From Platynereis dumerilii (lineage: Eukaryota > Annelida > Polychaeta > Phyllodocida > Nereididae), in the NCBI GenBank assembly GCA_026936325.1, contig JAPTHN010000076.1:1054001-1118000 (forward strand): a stretch of 64,000 nucleotides of DNA, given 5' to 3'. Of the stretch, positions 34,261-45,593 are shown piece after piece. The notes under the pieces are model-generated. The model was not told the origin of the DNA and did not search any database. It saw nothing but the letters and a program-made list of their open reading frames with translations. The translations under genes and the position numbers were made by a program. How positions within the stretch are numbered: position 1 is the first letter of the stretch; each line of letters opens with the position of its first letter.

Positions 34261-35994
34261 TGAGACATGACCCCTGAGTGGGCAACAATTATTAGCAGGC
34301 AATAGCTGCCATCTCAAGTTGAGAGGCTGTCACACTATTTCTCCAAGTATCCTTGCAAGCTTCGTGGGATTGCCACAGGTGGAGCACAGGCATAATTCGC
34401 ACAGTCCCTTACCCATCTTCATACCACACTGACTTAGAGAAGAGAGCAGAGGCTAACAGATGAGAGCAGTGGATAGCAGAGAGAACACATCATCCCAAGT
34501 CATACCATGACAAAATGGCCCATAACCTTTGCTAATTCATGAATACTTAATTAACTGACCCAGTTTTGGCTCAGCCAATCAGGGACTGCTACATCACAGT
34601 TTGAAATTGTTGCTTCTGTTTCACACAGTTACAAATGGAGAAATTGTGTATTGTTGAAAGGTGCTATCACAGTTCCGAAAATTCCATTGAATTATGTATT
34701 TTCACAGTTCTGAAATGAAACTGTTTGAAAGTTTGCTTGTTTTATACTGTTTTTCTCAGGTGCCAGTAATCCTCTAAGTGTCCATAATCGGACTAAATCT
34801 GCCTGCAAAATGCTTATGACCTAAATAAGCAGCCAATCACAGAAGAGGTTGGAAATAGCAGAAAGCCCTATCCATTTTAGCAGGGCTTGCGTGGGGAGGA
34901 TGAGAGAACAGAGAGTGCAGAGGAGAGCCGATCGTGAGCGGAGAGAGACGCCGGTGAGGGAGGGAGTTGGATGAGAGAGTTGTGATGCGATGAAGTACCC
35001 AGAAATTAGCTAAACTATTGGAGAAAATGTGGAGTTAGATGTTGGAGTAAGATAACAATAACATAATGCAAAGAAATTTAACAATTGATGATACATGAAG
35101 AGAAATTAATGTCAAGCCTAACAATTTGTTAAAATTGTGTCAATGAGAATGGAGAATGTTCTAACATTTGGAAGTCCAGAGCAATATTAAAAGTAATAAT
35201 GCGAAGAGTTACACCTGAATAATAACTGGGAGAAAGAAGACAGCTACTGGATACCGTGAATAATGAAGATGTTACCATTTTCGTGAGACGGACCTAGAGA
35301 AAGAAAAGGAGAAGATTTGGAGAAGGAAGTCTCTGAGAGAACAGAGTTGAGTAAGAGAACAGAGAGGAAAGAAAGAAGCTGGCAGAAAGGCAGGAGAAAA
35401 GAAAAATGAGGAACAAAAGACAAGAAAGAGCAGGAAAATGAGAAAAGAAGAAAATAGAGTAGCAGGAAGAAGAGAAAAAAAATGAATAAATTAATGAGCA
35501 GAGACTTAGACAGGCAGCCACAAATCATATCATACCTGTACACACATTTGCAAATATAATAGTGTGTATTATATTAAATATCAGGTGCAACAAGTTCTGT
35601 CTTTTCTAATGCATTTAAGGAAAAAGTTAGTTTCTGTAGTGGTGAAGTGTTCTTTCTGCATGACATGGATAATATACTGCTAATTTATATCATGTTTTTT
35701 TGCTAAATGCTGAAGCATCAAATGCAGTTTCCGCTCATATATGCAGCTACCAGAAATAGACATAATGATGAAATGATAAGGATGCAATTCCATGCTAAAG
35801 TATTTGCTGTTGTCAATTTTTATGTAAGCATTCATGGAAAAGGCCATTATTAGTAAGGTTAGACAACAAGATAAACTTAATTTATTTGGGCAAAATTCAT
35901 TTTAAAAGGACAAAGGCTTCATTAGAATAGGGTACTGAAAGGTGGTCATTGCAGGAATCTGTCCAATGTGAAGAATTAACGTTCAATTTAATAT

Positions 35995-38110
35995 TTCAAC
36001 AGTTTGAAGATCAGTCATTGCTCATTTCATCTATGCTTTATCATGGTCTGTTTTAAAAACGGCTCTGTTCTTAATCAAGACTATATATTTCTATTCATCT
36101 CTTTCATAATACATGATATGATTAAAAGAACGTCTGGAAAACAGTCACAATTCCGAGTCTTCAGGCAATCTTCCAGAACAGAGAGAAAATTCTTGAAATT
36201 AAAAAGGTAATCAATATTTTCAGACATCTGCTGAATCATAACACTCGTCTTAGTTTATTACCAATTAGATTTAATGCCACTTTTATTTCTCCTTCAATTT
36301 ATTTCTCAGGAGAGCTGCCAAAATAACAGTAAAACAATCTTGATCTTCCCTAATGATACTATTATCCAATACAATGGTTCCAATAGCATCAATTTGAAAT
36401 ACAGTGTCTGAAATATAGTTTTAGTTGACAGAAAAGAGGAACAGACTGTGAAGTTAGCAAACGGGCATAAACAAATAAATGGCAATGTCAGGCACAACTT
36501 TGATTCCATAACAAGAATACATATATATATGTAGTTTCTTTTGTGTCATTTCTTCCATTTTACCATGTGTATAAATGCAGATGAGATGGCAAAACATAAC
36601 ACATGTATAGTGACAGCCAAGCATTTGATTTGATGTGGGTTGGGGATGACAGGGGCTTTATGTCTTTTACTTTTGCAGACTCGGCCAGTATCATGAGCAC
36701 AAAGTAAATATATGCGCTCTGTTTGCACTGTGATGTAACAACATTTCAAATCAAACACTAAAATCCCATTTTTTTTCAATTGTTTTTTGTATCCAATTTG
36801 TCTGTCAATTTTTCGTAAATTCCGGGCAATTTTGACTGTGATGACTTGTTCCCTCTTGCATATTGAGCCTTGAACACTTTCACACTTCTGTTAATTGAAA
36901 TGTCCCATTCATATCGTATTGAAGTTCCCATCACAAAATGAAAGAAAAACACTGTCACAATAAATGGAGAGCAAAATGTTGAAACTGAATGTGGAACAAA
37001 AATCAGTATTCACTGAATATCCTGTCATCGTTATAGAAGAGATTTCAGTAAAAAAATTCAGTGTGATTGAAATTGAAAGTTAAAATGACTGATTCCGTCA
37101 TATACCAATTCTTAGTACACGTGCAGATACATACATAAAAATAACGGCCAGACATATGTTATTTCGTGAAATTATTCCTACAAATACCGAAAAGTTTTAT
37201 TATGATTCGGCGAATTCAGAAATAGTGATGGAATATTTCAATGAAAATGCAACAGCTCAATTCCATTTCAATGAAAAACTGTTTGAGAAAAAAAGTGTTT
37301 AAACAAATTTAAAATAAGCTTTGCATGGCTTTATGTCATAATGAAATATTATACATTAAGTGGATAGATAGATACTCGTAAATTGTTAATAAGGATGGTA
37401 GATAAATGGACAGATTGACTTGTTGGCAAATGAATTGATTTGTAGATAAATTTAATGGATAGGTGGATTGATTGATGGACTAATTGTTTGCTAAAGATGA
37501 TAGATAGACTGCTTGATTCATTGACTGCTTGATGATTCAGACAATTCTCACAGCAAAATAAAGAAAAAGATAATAGCGGAAATAGTGTGTGTTCAGGTAT
37601 GAAAATACCACAAAAAAGAATTGAAAAACATTGGTCACAATGCAATCTCCCGTAAATCCATCACTCTCACCCACTCCACACGGCATGGGACATGACCCTG
37701 AGTAGGCAATAATTGTGAGGAAGCAATAGCTGCCATCTCAAGTTGAGAGACTGTCACATGACCATTTCATCCTGGATCTTTTACAAGCTTCATGGGATTG
37801 CCACAGGTGGTGCTCAGGCATAATTCCCACAATCCCTTGCCAATCATCACAGCACACTGGCTTAAAGGAGAGAGCACAGGAGAGCAAATGCGAGCAGAGA
37901 GGGAGAGAAGACAGAATGCTGGCGAGGAACTAAGAATTAAGGAAAACATTGTAAGAGGTAGTTGTAGGCATGTTTAAGTACAGAGAATGCAGCTAACATA
38001 ATTATTGGAGGAGGATGCAGAGTAAGATGGTGGTGTAAGATTACGACACAATATTGTAAGGATGTACAAGGACGAGGAGTAAACTATTTCAAATCTAACG
38101 ATTTTATGAG
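35995..38110 (+). repeat. Complex-repeat unit 2, plus orientation
   Basis: Head segment 36004-36300 ('tacatgatatgattaaaaga', 'cagtcacaattc', 'caatcttcca', 'atgccacttttatttctcc') matches 43480-43830 and 51265-51600, and reversed 54950-55135. It continues with 36300-36500, the 36760-37090 segment, a GATA-rich patch (37365-37520), the conserved segment (37640-37870) and a short purine tract. Unit is interrupted at 38112 by the next element. Confidence 0.8.
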
Positions 38111-38113
38111 GTA

Positions 38114-39385
38114 GAGTCAAGTATGGTAAATCCGTCCAGGAGGGTAATTCCGTCCAACCCCTGATATAGGCATACAATTATATTTATTACAGTTGTATGG
38201 GTTTTAAAAGGAAGCTGAACTTGTTTTAAACTTATTTTGCCGTGTTTGTTGTGTTGACTAAATTTTAAATGGTATTTCAGGACCATTTAAAAACTAAAGA
38301 CAAAATACAATGAAATCCTGTGACGTCATCACATCCATTTTGTAGTTGGTGGTACTGATCTTTGTTGGCCCATTTCCACCAACAAAAAAGGTATTGAGGG
38401 TAAAAAAGTTGTTGAATGAGATTTCGAATTTTATTATTCCTGTAGGATTTGTTAAACAACTTAATTGCAACACCTGGAAAAGAGATAAAATGAAAATAAA
38501 AGTGGACGGAAATACCATCATTATTTTAAAACTGGCTTAAATGGGTGATTGTAAATCCGTCCAACCACTTCAAACAGGGGTTTAAAGTAAATGTATGACT
38601 TAAAATATCTATAAATGTCATAATACCGATTATATAAATCAGATTGAGCAATTCTACCACTTGATTGGGTTAAAGGAGTTTTTCAATAGCAATTTAGGGA
38701 GCCAATTGAAATTATTGATAGTGAACTTGACCTCTGTTATTTAATTCATCTATTATAAGTGCAATCAGTATTCTATTATTCTGGAATTCACAAAAAATAC
38801 GCTGTGAATGCTAATACATTGAAACACTTGAAAAAATAACAACATATAATAGGTTTGTGCTGTATTATGGCCAGTGGACGGATTTACCATCCATGCTGGA
38901 CGGAATTACCAGCATACTGGACGGATTTACCAGCACAAACCTTCAATTTTCGTTGCTATGGTTTCAGTATACATTTTTTAAAATTTGAGTTTTTTTAAAT
39001 GTAAATGATAAGGCAGGATGAGCTCCTTCCAGTGGACTGATTTTCATTTTTGTATCTATTCCCAATGTCCTAGAAATAAAGTTTCAGCCAAAAGTGGACG
39101 GATTTACCCTCCTTGACTCTATGTGCTGCGCAGTGCCCTGTGGACGGATTTACCACCCTTGCTGGACGGATTTAGCAGCAACCTGGACGGATTTAGATGC
39201 CCTAACCTTCAATTTGTGTTGCCATGGTTTCACCAAAACTTATTTGAATATTTTACTTTTTCGGCTGCTAGTGATAGTACGGATTATGCCCTTTCCAATG
39301 TACTAATTTTTATTTTTGCATCTTATACCATTTCCCTGGAAATACAGTTTTAGCCAAAAGTGGACGGATTTACCCTCCTTGACTC
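38114..39385. mobile_element. TA-flanked element with twelve 'ggacggattta' motif copies
   Basis: Inverted ends GAGTCAAG...GGTAAATCCGTCCA (from 38114) and TGGACGGATTTACC...CTTGACTC (to 39385), with TA at 38112-38113 and 39386-39387. The motif TGGACGGATTTACC or its complement recurs at 38125, 38143, 38503, 38551, 38874, 38896, 38917, 39094, 39140, 39162, 39183 and 39360. The right end is duplicated in tandem: 38871-39121 and 39138-39387 are similar, so a complete terminus also lies internally at 39094-39121. No transposase frame. Sister units (35108-35150, 41836-41880) lack the insertion. Confidence 0.85.
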
Positions 39386-39822
39386 TAATGTCAATGAGAA
39401 TGTACAATTATTCAACATTTAGAACAATTAAATAATATCAAAATTTGCATAATATTAACCGTGTAGCGCAATTGGGAAATGTTACTGAACTATAAAATTG
39501 CAAAGAATAATTTTCGTGCGAGGCAGAATGCCTGGGCCGTCTTATCTGTAAATTTTTTTCTGATTAGCTATGAATAATGTGACAAATATTAGTCATGTGC
39601 TCCTGTATAAAATTCAATGTTAAAAAAATTGACAAATTGAACAAGTGTCTGCAGTTACAGTAAATGGAAAAATAGATATCAGATATTGAAAAGAATCTTT
39701 CCCTTTTGGCAATCACCCACCCCACACAGCATGAGACATGACCCCTGAGTAGTGAGTAGGTAGTAATTGTGAGGAGGCAATAGCTGCCATCTCAAGTTGA
39801 GATGCATGACTATTTAATCCCG

Positions 39823-41513
39823 GTGTGGTAGTTGAGAGTGTCCCAGTGCGGAGTGTCCTTTGGACACATTTTCCCAGGAAAGACTGTCCACTGGACAAAA
39901 TTTCCTTGAAAGGAGTGTCCCTGGACAGTTTTTTCCTAGGAAATTCTGTCCAGTGGTCAATGGTTCCTTAGTTAGGCCTATGGTTGCCCGGCTTAGGGAT
40001 TAATGTCCCATGGAAAAAGGAAAATAATTTCTAGGTCCTGGTTTCAGATGTCCCACCAAAATGTCCAGGATAATATATCCTAGGTATGGAAGTCCTGGAC
40101 ATTATATCCTAGGTTAAGCAGTCTTGGACATAATATGCCAGTCATAATTGTCCGATGAAGGACAAATATTCCTGGTGTATGTAGTCCTGGACACTTTATC
40201 CTGGTTCTGGATACAACAAAATGTCCTTTGCTGGACAAATATTCCTAGTTTTGCTGGTCCTGGCCACAATATCCTAGCTATGGATGTCCAGGATGCTATA
40301 TCCTGGTAACACAGGTCCTTCATAGGACCAATATTTCCTGGTTTTTCATGTCTTGGACATTACTTTCCAGTTTTACAAGTCCTGGGCAAACTATCCTAGT
40401 AAAATAAGTCATTTACAGAACCTTTTTCCGATAACTGGTAGGCCTTGACAATGGCACGTGGACATTTGTTCCTTAGTTATCGTTGTCCACTGTAGGGATT
40501 AATGTCCATCGGTTCACCGGTAAGGCCCTCCAAAAAAAAATCATTGTATGATTATGGAAAAGTTGATGTCGCTACCGTAGGGTCTAGCCATCCATATCCA
40601 GCTGGTCATTTGAAGTATTTTTGCATTCATTGTCACATTTCAACTTTATTAATATGTCACAAATAAATACAATATATTCATACCTTGTAATGATTAAGAC
40701 ATGCTCTCCTAATGTTTATTTTCACATTCAGTGATAACCCTTCAGGATATGTTTTTGTAGACAGATATCGTCTGACATGGAGAAGATCCATCATATGCCA
40801 AGTCAATAGTGACTGGAACTGAGACTCAGACTGAAATCCAAGATTAGCAACCCAAATATTCATTGTGGCATGACTGTAGTCATTGCTATATCAATTACAT
40901 AAAAATAGTCAGAGGCAGGACTTGAACCTACAGTGTTCTGAATTGAAGTCTGATCACTAGACCACTATGCTATAGGGGAAGGCTGCCCAAGTTGGTGTTC
41001 CCAAGCTTGGTCTTTTGATTGCAGTACATCAGTTCTATTAATAGCTACGGTCATAAATTCAGGGTGGACAGTTTTGAATATCCTAGGTAATGTCCAGGAC
41101 AAACAGAACTACTATAAATGGTCCAGGACCATTTATACTAGTTCTATTTGTCTCAGACAAATGGACCTGGGATGATCTGTCCTGGACAAATGGAAGCAGG
41201 ACCAAATGTCCTGGATGAATAGAGCCAGGATCAGATGACCAGGACAGCTGCATCTAGGATCAGATGATCTGGGCAATGAATACTAGTTAATAATGTCCAC
41301 CTGGACATCTGACACCAGGTATATATGTCCTGGACATTTGAATCCAGGTTCAAATGTCCTGGACAATCACTACTGGGCCATGTAAAAAATGTCCAGGACA
41401 TTTGAACCCAGAGAGGAAATTATAAACCAAGGAATGTATGCCCACTGGACACTCATTCCTTAGTTTAAAGTGTCCCAGGACACTGGTTACTGGAGGACAA
41501 TCATTCCTTTCGC
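39823..41513. mobile_element. 1.7-kb insertion built of 'gtcctggaca' motifs
   Basis: This segment interrupts the conserved unit segment, which is continuous in other units. It is packed with variants of TGTCCTGGACA and its complement (for example 40092, 40194, 41091, 41326, 41355, 41391), usually followed by 'ttatcctag' or 'attcctag' at intervals of about 30 bases. It also has left and right ends rich in 'gtgtccc' ('gagtgtcccagtg' near 39836; 'agtgtcccaggacac' near 41469). Left motifs tend to run toward the centre in one orientation and right motifs in the other. A non-motif core (40510-40985) holds a tRNA-like sequence. No coding frame of note. Confidence 0.7.
40900..40982 (-). repeat. tRNA-like sequence (pseudo-tRNA or SINE head)
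   Basis: On the minus strand A box 'tagcatagtggt' and B box 'ggttcaagtcc' (plus 40918-40928) are well matched, and the T-arm can pair (gtagg/cctgc). The acceptor ends do not pair, so it is not a functional tRNA gene. It lies in the core of the 39823-41513 element. Confidence 0.55.
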
Positions 41514-41997
41514 ACAGGATCTATCGCAAAATTTGTGGGATTGCCACAGGTGGTGCTCAGGCATAATTCGTACAATCCCTTGCCCACTATCACAGCATAC
41601 TGGTGTAGTAAAGAGGAGAGGGCAGAGGAGAGCAGAGAGAGCAGAAGAGAGCAGAGAGGGAGAGTGAAAAGAGAGAGTTCTGGTGAAGGAGAGAGTTGGA
41701 TGAGAGAAGAAATAGTCCTGGACATGTTGAAGTCGCAAGAAAGCAGCTCACTTATTGGAAGAGGATATATAGTTAGATTGTGGAGCAAGATAACAGCACA
41801 ATGATGCAAGGAAAATTAATGAGAAGAGCGAATTATATCAAGCCTAACAATTTGGTAAAATTTTTTCAGTGAGAATATGAGAAAGACATTAAGAAGGGGC
41901 AATTGAATAGCGCAAGGTATTGTGTCTGAATTTTAACAGGGAAGAAAGAGGATTGATGAATGTTATCGTTTGTTTTAGTAGGTGAAGGGAATGGATT

Positions 41998-42103
41998 GAT
42001 GGATGATTGGGGCTTTAAATCCTGAATTGGTGCACTATGACATGGCGGGTTAATTTGGGCAAGGGACGGCACAGTATCGTAGGGAAGTATGATTAAAACT
42101 GCA
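41998..42103 (-). repeat. SINE 3'-tail fragment (family of 27252-27612)
   Basis: 'ggatggatgattggggctt'-type start and 'gcacagtatcgta...gattaaaactgc' follow the order seen at 27252-27370 and 49500-49606. Only the tail domain is present. Confidence 0.6.
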
Positions 42104-42109
42104 GGAAAG

Positions 42110-42446
42110 CACTTCAGCAAAGCCTTCAGTGATTAAGGCAGACACGCCCACAGAGCTGACCAATGAACAGACTCAAAGCATGTTATGCAAATGAGGCCGA
42201 TTTCGCTGTTCCGCACCGTTCCGTAAGGTTTAGGAGTATGATTCTTACATGGGCAGATAGATCTCTCTGAGACCTTTAAAATTATAGGTCAAACGTCTCT
42301 GAGAAGCTAATAGATGCTTCGCAAATCGCCTGTGAAGTTTTGAACTGGAGAGAAATACTGCCCGCTGATTGGCATTGACGCTCTGATGTAAAAAATATGA
42401 TAATGTACGAAAATGGAAGGATTCGTCTAGGGTAGATTCTCTGGGT
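42110..42446. mobile_element. Element with 9-bp target duplication, copy 1
   Basis: The 337-bp segment starts CACTTCAGCAAAGCC and ends GATTCTCTGGGT. It is bounded by the exact direct repeat gcaggaaag (42101-42109 and 42447-42455). The same sequence in opposite orientation lies at 53624-53962 with a different 9-bp duplication. A 9-bp duplication suggests Mutator-like or Merlin-like transposition, but long inverted ends are absent, so the class is uncertain. Confidence 0.85.
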
Positions 42447-42629
42447 GCAGGAAAGTGGAGAGTGAGAACAAAGGAGAAGATAAGAAAAGGGTGAAACACA
42501 AAAGAGGAAAGGAGAATACAGAGAGAAGAAGAAGAAAAAGTAGAAACAACACGGTCGAGGACAACACAAGGAGAAGGATAAGAAAGAAGGAGAAGAAGGG
42601 GAAATAGTTAATAAATCGAAAGATATATG

Positions 42630-43440
42630 GGGTCATTCCACAGTAACTTTTTTGTGTCACTCAAGCTGTTTACTGCAAGATCATAATATTAGGATTTTGT
42701 TTCTAATCATATGTCTTTGACCATCTCAAATCAATGTAAATATTTGTGGTGGGTCTAGATCTCTAGACAACTACTCCACATACTTATATCCCAAAACCGA
42801 CTGAATTTCTCCTCTCCTGTGCATACTGTGGAAGGGCAAGTGCCCTCGTCACTAGAAAACATGTCACTGGTGTTACTCATTAAATAAATCATGACTGTAA
42901 AAGGAATGGTCCCTTCTATCTTTGGTTTAATGTACCAGGGGGCTTCTTCTGATGAACAGGCATCCTTGATAACTGCAAATTTTGGCATTTATATGTTTTA
43001 GCATGCAGGGTGGCTCTACAATGAGTTGAAATTAATTGTATTCTTTTTCTGTGTCATTGGCGTTACCATCCAAAATGGTCTATAATTCTAGAATTTTCAA
43101 AAACTGCCTCAGTCATAGGATATGTCCTGTTTACAGAGATCAATATTTGTCAACGCCTGTTCAAATCATTGCATCACTGTGGGAGCAATTGGCATTTTTA
43201 AGCAAATTGTCACTGGTGTTACCGTCACTGGTGTTACTCTAAAATGGTTAAAACTGGTGTCCAAAGGTAACACCAGTAATAAATGGTGACAAAAAATCCA
43301 ATGGAATTCTTATTTTAATGGGAAATATTTCAAACAATTATTAATTTGGTCACTGGTTTACTTTGAGTAATTGCGTTTCTTAACTTTTACTGTAACACCA
43401 GCGACAGTTTTGTCTAAGTTATCATGCACAACCAATTCAA
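42630..43440. mobile_element. Insertion with repeated 'cactggtgttac' motif
   Basis: GTCACTGGTGTTAC or close variants occur at 42863, 43053, 43209, 43224 and 43349 (plus) and reversed at 43267 and 43392. The segment sits between unit sequence ending near 42625 and the next head segment (43445), and no other unit has it. The left edge reads 'ggggtcattccacagtaac'. Inverted ends are not evident, so boundaries are approximate. Confidence 0.55.
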
Positions 43441-43444
43441 TGTT

Positions 43445-44800
43445 TGTTAATACAACACAATTCATGATGAAATTCTATGGACATCAGTGATCACTCATTC
43501 TGTCAATGCTATCATATGGTCTGGTTTCTAGACTGATATATCACAAATTGTGACAGATGGATATATCACAAATTGTGACAGTATACAACTCCGCTCTTAA
43601 TTGAAACCAATAAAGTCCTATGTAGCAGACAGATTTCTATTTCTAACTATACATGATGATTTAAATGAAAGTCTGGAAGAACAGTCACCATTCTATATCT
43701 TCAGACAATCTTCCACTAGAATGAACAAAATATTTATTGGAGGTGTAATAAAAAATTCCTGTCTTCTACAAAATTTTAACCCTCGTCTTGGTTTATTTAC
43801 CTATTACATACATTTAATGCCAGTTTTATTTCTCCTTTAAATGATTTTCATGAAAGCAATGACCATAAAAGACAAACAAACTCTTTGAGTAATTTTCGTC
43901 ATACCACCTATAGTTGTTTCTTTTTTTGAAAAGAATTTGTTCAAACCAAGTTTGCATAATATTTAAGCATTCACAGCAATTTGAAAGATTTGAGAAATGT
44001 TACTGATTGTAAAAAGGCAAAGAGATATAACGCATAGATCTGCTTCAGTAGCAAAAGAATAATTTTCGTTCAATAACAATTTTCTTGGCAGCCTTATAAG
44101 ATAAGATAAGATAAGATAAGATAAAACTTTATTTCACGTCGGTGATGACAATAAAACAAGAAACATAAGCTAGAGCTTTTAACCGACAAGTAAAATAACA
44201 CTACAATAAGGCGATAATATTATATACTCGTATACAAATGAGAGATGAATAAAGTGAAACTTAAAATACTTGACAAAGCAAGTTAGCGTAATTTGATTTT
44301 AATTTACTTTAATGTAACAAGTTAGCGTCAGTTGATATTATAATTATATCTGTAAAAGGTTTGCAATTAGCTAGTGAATAATATGACAAATACAGGTCAG
44401 TATGTTCAAGAATAAAATTCAAGGTTAAATAATTGAAAAGTTAAACGTGTCTGCTGTTACTGTGAATGGAAAGATAAATAGATATATTGGCCTATATGAA
44501 TAAAAACAACGTTATTTCAGGTAGAGAGTATTTATTGCGAGAATAATTGCAAAAACACTGGTCACAATGCAGACCCCTGCGATACATCTTTCAGCCATCA
44601 CACTCGCGTTCTCCACACAACATGGGACATGACCCCTGAGAAGGTGAATAATTGTGAGCAGGCAATAGCTGCCACCTCAAGTTGAGAGACTGTCACATGA
44701 GCATTGCATCTTGGATCTTTTGCAAGCTTCATGGGATTGCCACAGGTGGTGCTTGGACATAATTCCCATAATCCCTTGTCCATCATCATAGCACACTGGC
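43445..44800 (+). repeat. Complex-repeat unit 4, plus orientation, head to conserved segment
   Basis: Head 43455-43840 matches 51245-51600 closely ('tatggacatcagt', 'gatatatcacaaattgtgac', 'gtctggaagaacagtcacc'). 'gatatatcacaaattgtgac' is duplicated locally (43539 and 43560). 43970-44080 and 44340-44490 match unit 3 and the 51.7 kb copy. The conserved segment is 44570-44800. Confidence 0.8.
44097..44330 (-). repeat. Retroposon 3' end with TTATC tail, minus orientation
   Basis: On the minus strand 'gacgtgaaataaagttttat' runs into (CTTAT)n at 44097-44124. It interrupts unit 4, and flanking unit sequence resumes near 44340 ('gttagcgta/gttagcgtca' words at 44283 and 44322). Confidence 0.5.
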
Positions 44801-44806
44801 TTAAAG

Positions 44807-45593
44807 CACGGGGACCTAGTATAAAAGCAGGGTTTCAAGGCACCCCAATCATTCTGGGTTTGGCTTTCAAAGAGTAAACACCTCCCACCTCTGTCAGTAA
44901 TATGCCTGTAACTGCTGAACTATCACTTCAACCAAATTAGTTTTTGTACAATTCGTTTACAAGATGAACTATTGACCAACTGAGCTAAAATTCCGACTTT
45001 AAAAGGATGCCAAAAAGCCAATATTTAACGAAAACATCTCTATTTGTGCACATTCAGTACAATTCAATTTTCCTGTCTCATTGGTCAAGAGAATCACATG
45101 ACTTTTATGACCCAGCAACCAGTTCTAAACTTGCTAATGAGATAATGTGGATTGAGTTTTGGAATATATGTAACTTGGCCAATTTTCATCCGATTTGGAT
45201 GAAACTTTCAGGTTTTCTCATTTACACTACATACAATATCATGATAACCTTGATCAAAAATTTCGTTTACCAGGAAAGTTTTTTAAAATTTCTTAATGGG
45301 AGTAAATTTCTCTTTTATGGCCCTCAATAAGGCTGAATGAGGGGTAATTAGGTTTTTGGTATCAAAGCAATCGGCTTTCTCTTTGTAGTCAAAATTATCT
45401 AATTGCTTAGTTGTGTAATCTCATAGCAACATATGTGTACCCCTCCTGTCATTGGCCGAGAGCCTTAATTACCTATTTTATTAACCAATCATTTGATAGG
45501 AATTAAACAGTTTCGAGAATCCCATATTCCATATATGGAATTGGTCAGTAATTGATGACCGGTCGGTTTTTGCTGCCTCTGGAATACCGTCCT
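44807..45593. mobile_element. 787-bp insertion with TTAAAG target duplication
   Basis: Flanked by ttaaag at 44801-44806 and 45594-45599. Unit 2 has the uninterrupted sequence 'ggcttaaaggagagag' (37860-37875), which confirms insertion and duplication. Ends are 'cacggggacctag' and 'ataccgtcct', only weakly inverted. If the duplication is TTAA it would suit piggyBac/Kolobok-type cleavage. The 107-residue frame inside (45007-45330) is unrecognised. Confidence 0.75.

Larger units (their letters stand above)
32820..35600 (+). repeat. Complex-repeat unit 1, plus orientation
   Basis: 32865-33230 matches 36760-37090 and 46680-47040 ('gtatccaatttgtctgtcaat', 'ttttgactgtgatgacttgt', 'gtcccattcatat'). 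34261-34450 is the conserved segment ('gacatgacccctgag', 'gctgccatctcaagttgaga', 'gggattgccacaggtgg'). 34880-35480 is a purine-rich tract. The conserved segment is split by the 34036-34260 palindrome. It holds no coding frame with a recognisable product; the 99-residue minus frame in the purine tract is compositional. Confidence 0.8.
39388..42625 (+). repeat. Complex-repeat unit 3, plus orientation, heavily interrupted
   Basis: 39450-39690 matches 44340-44490 and 51740-51960 ('tgtgacaaatatt', 'ataaaattcaatgtt', 'gtctgcagttac'). The conserved segment begins at 39715, is broken at about 39823, resumes at 41514 and ends near 41620. A purine tract follows (41600-41710, 42455-42600). It also carries a SINE tail fragment and the 42110-42446 element. 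Confidence 0.75.

Noticed and set aside
44598-44789. 63-residue minus frame in the conserved segment, with similar peptides in other units
   Set aside because: Other units carry a stop at the same place, so the open frame here is by chance. Similarity of the peptides reflects DNA repeat identity.
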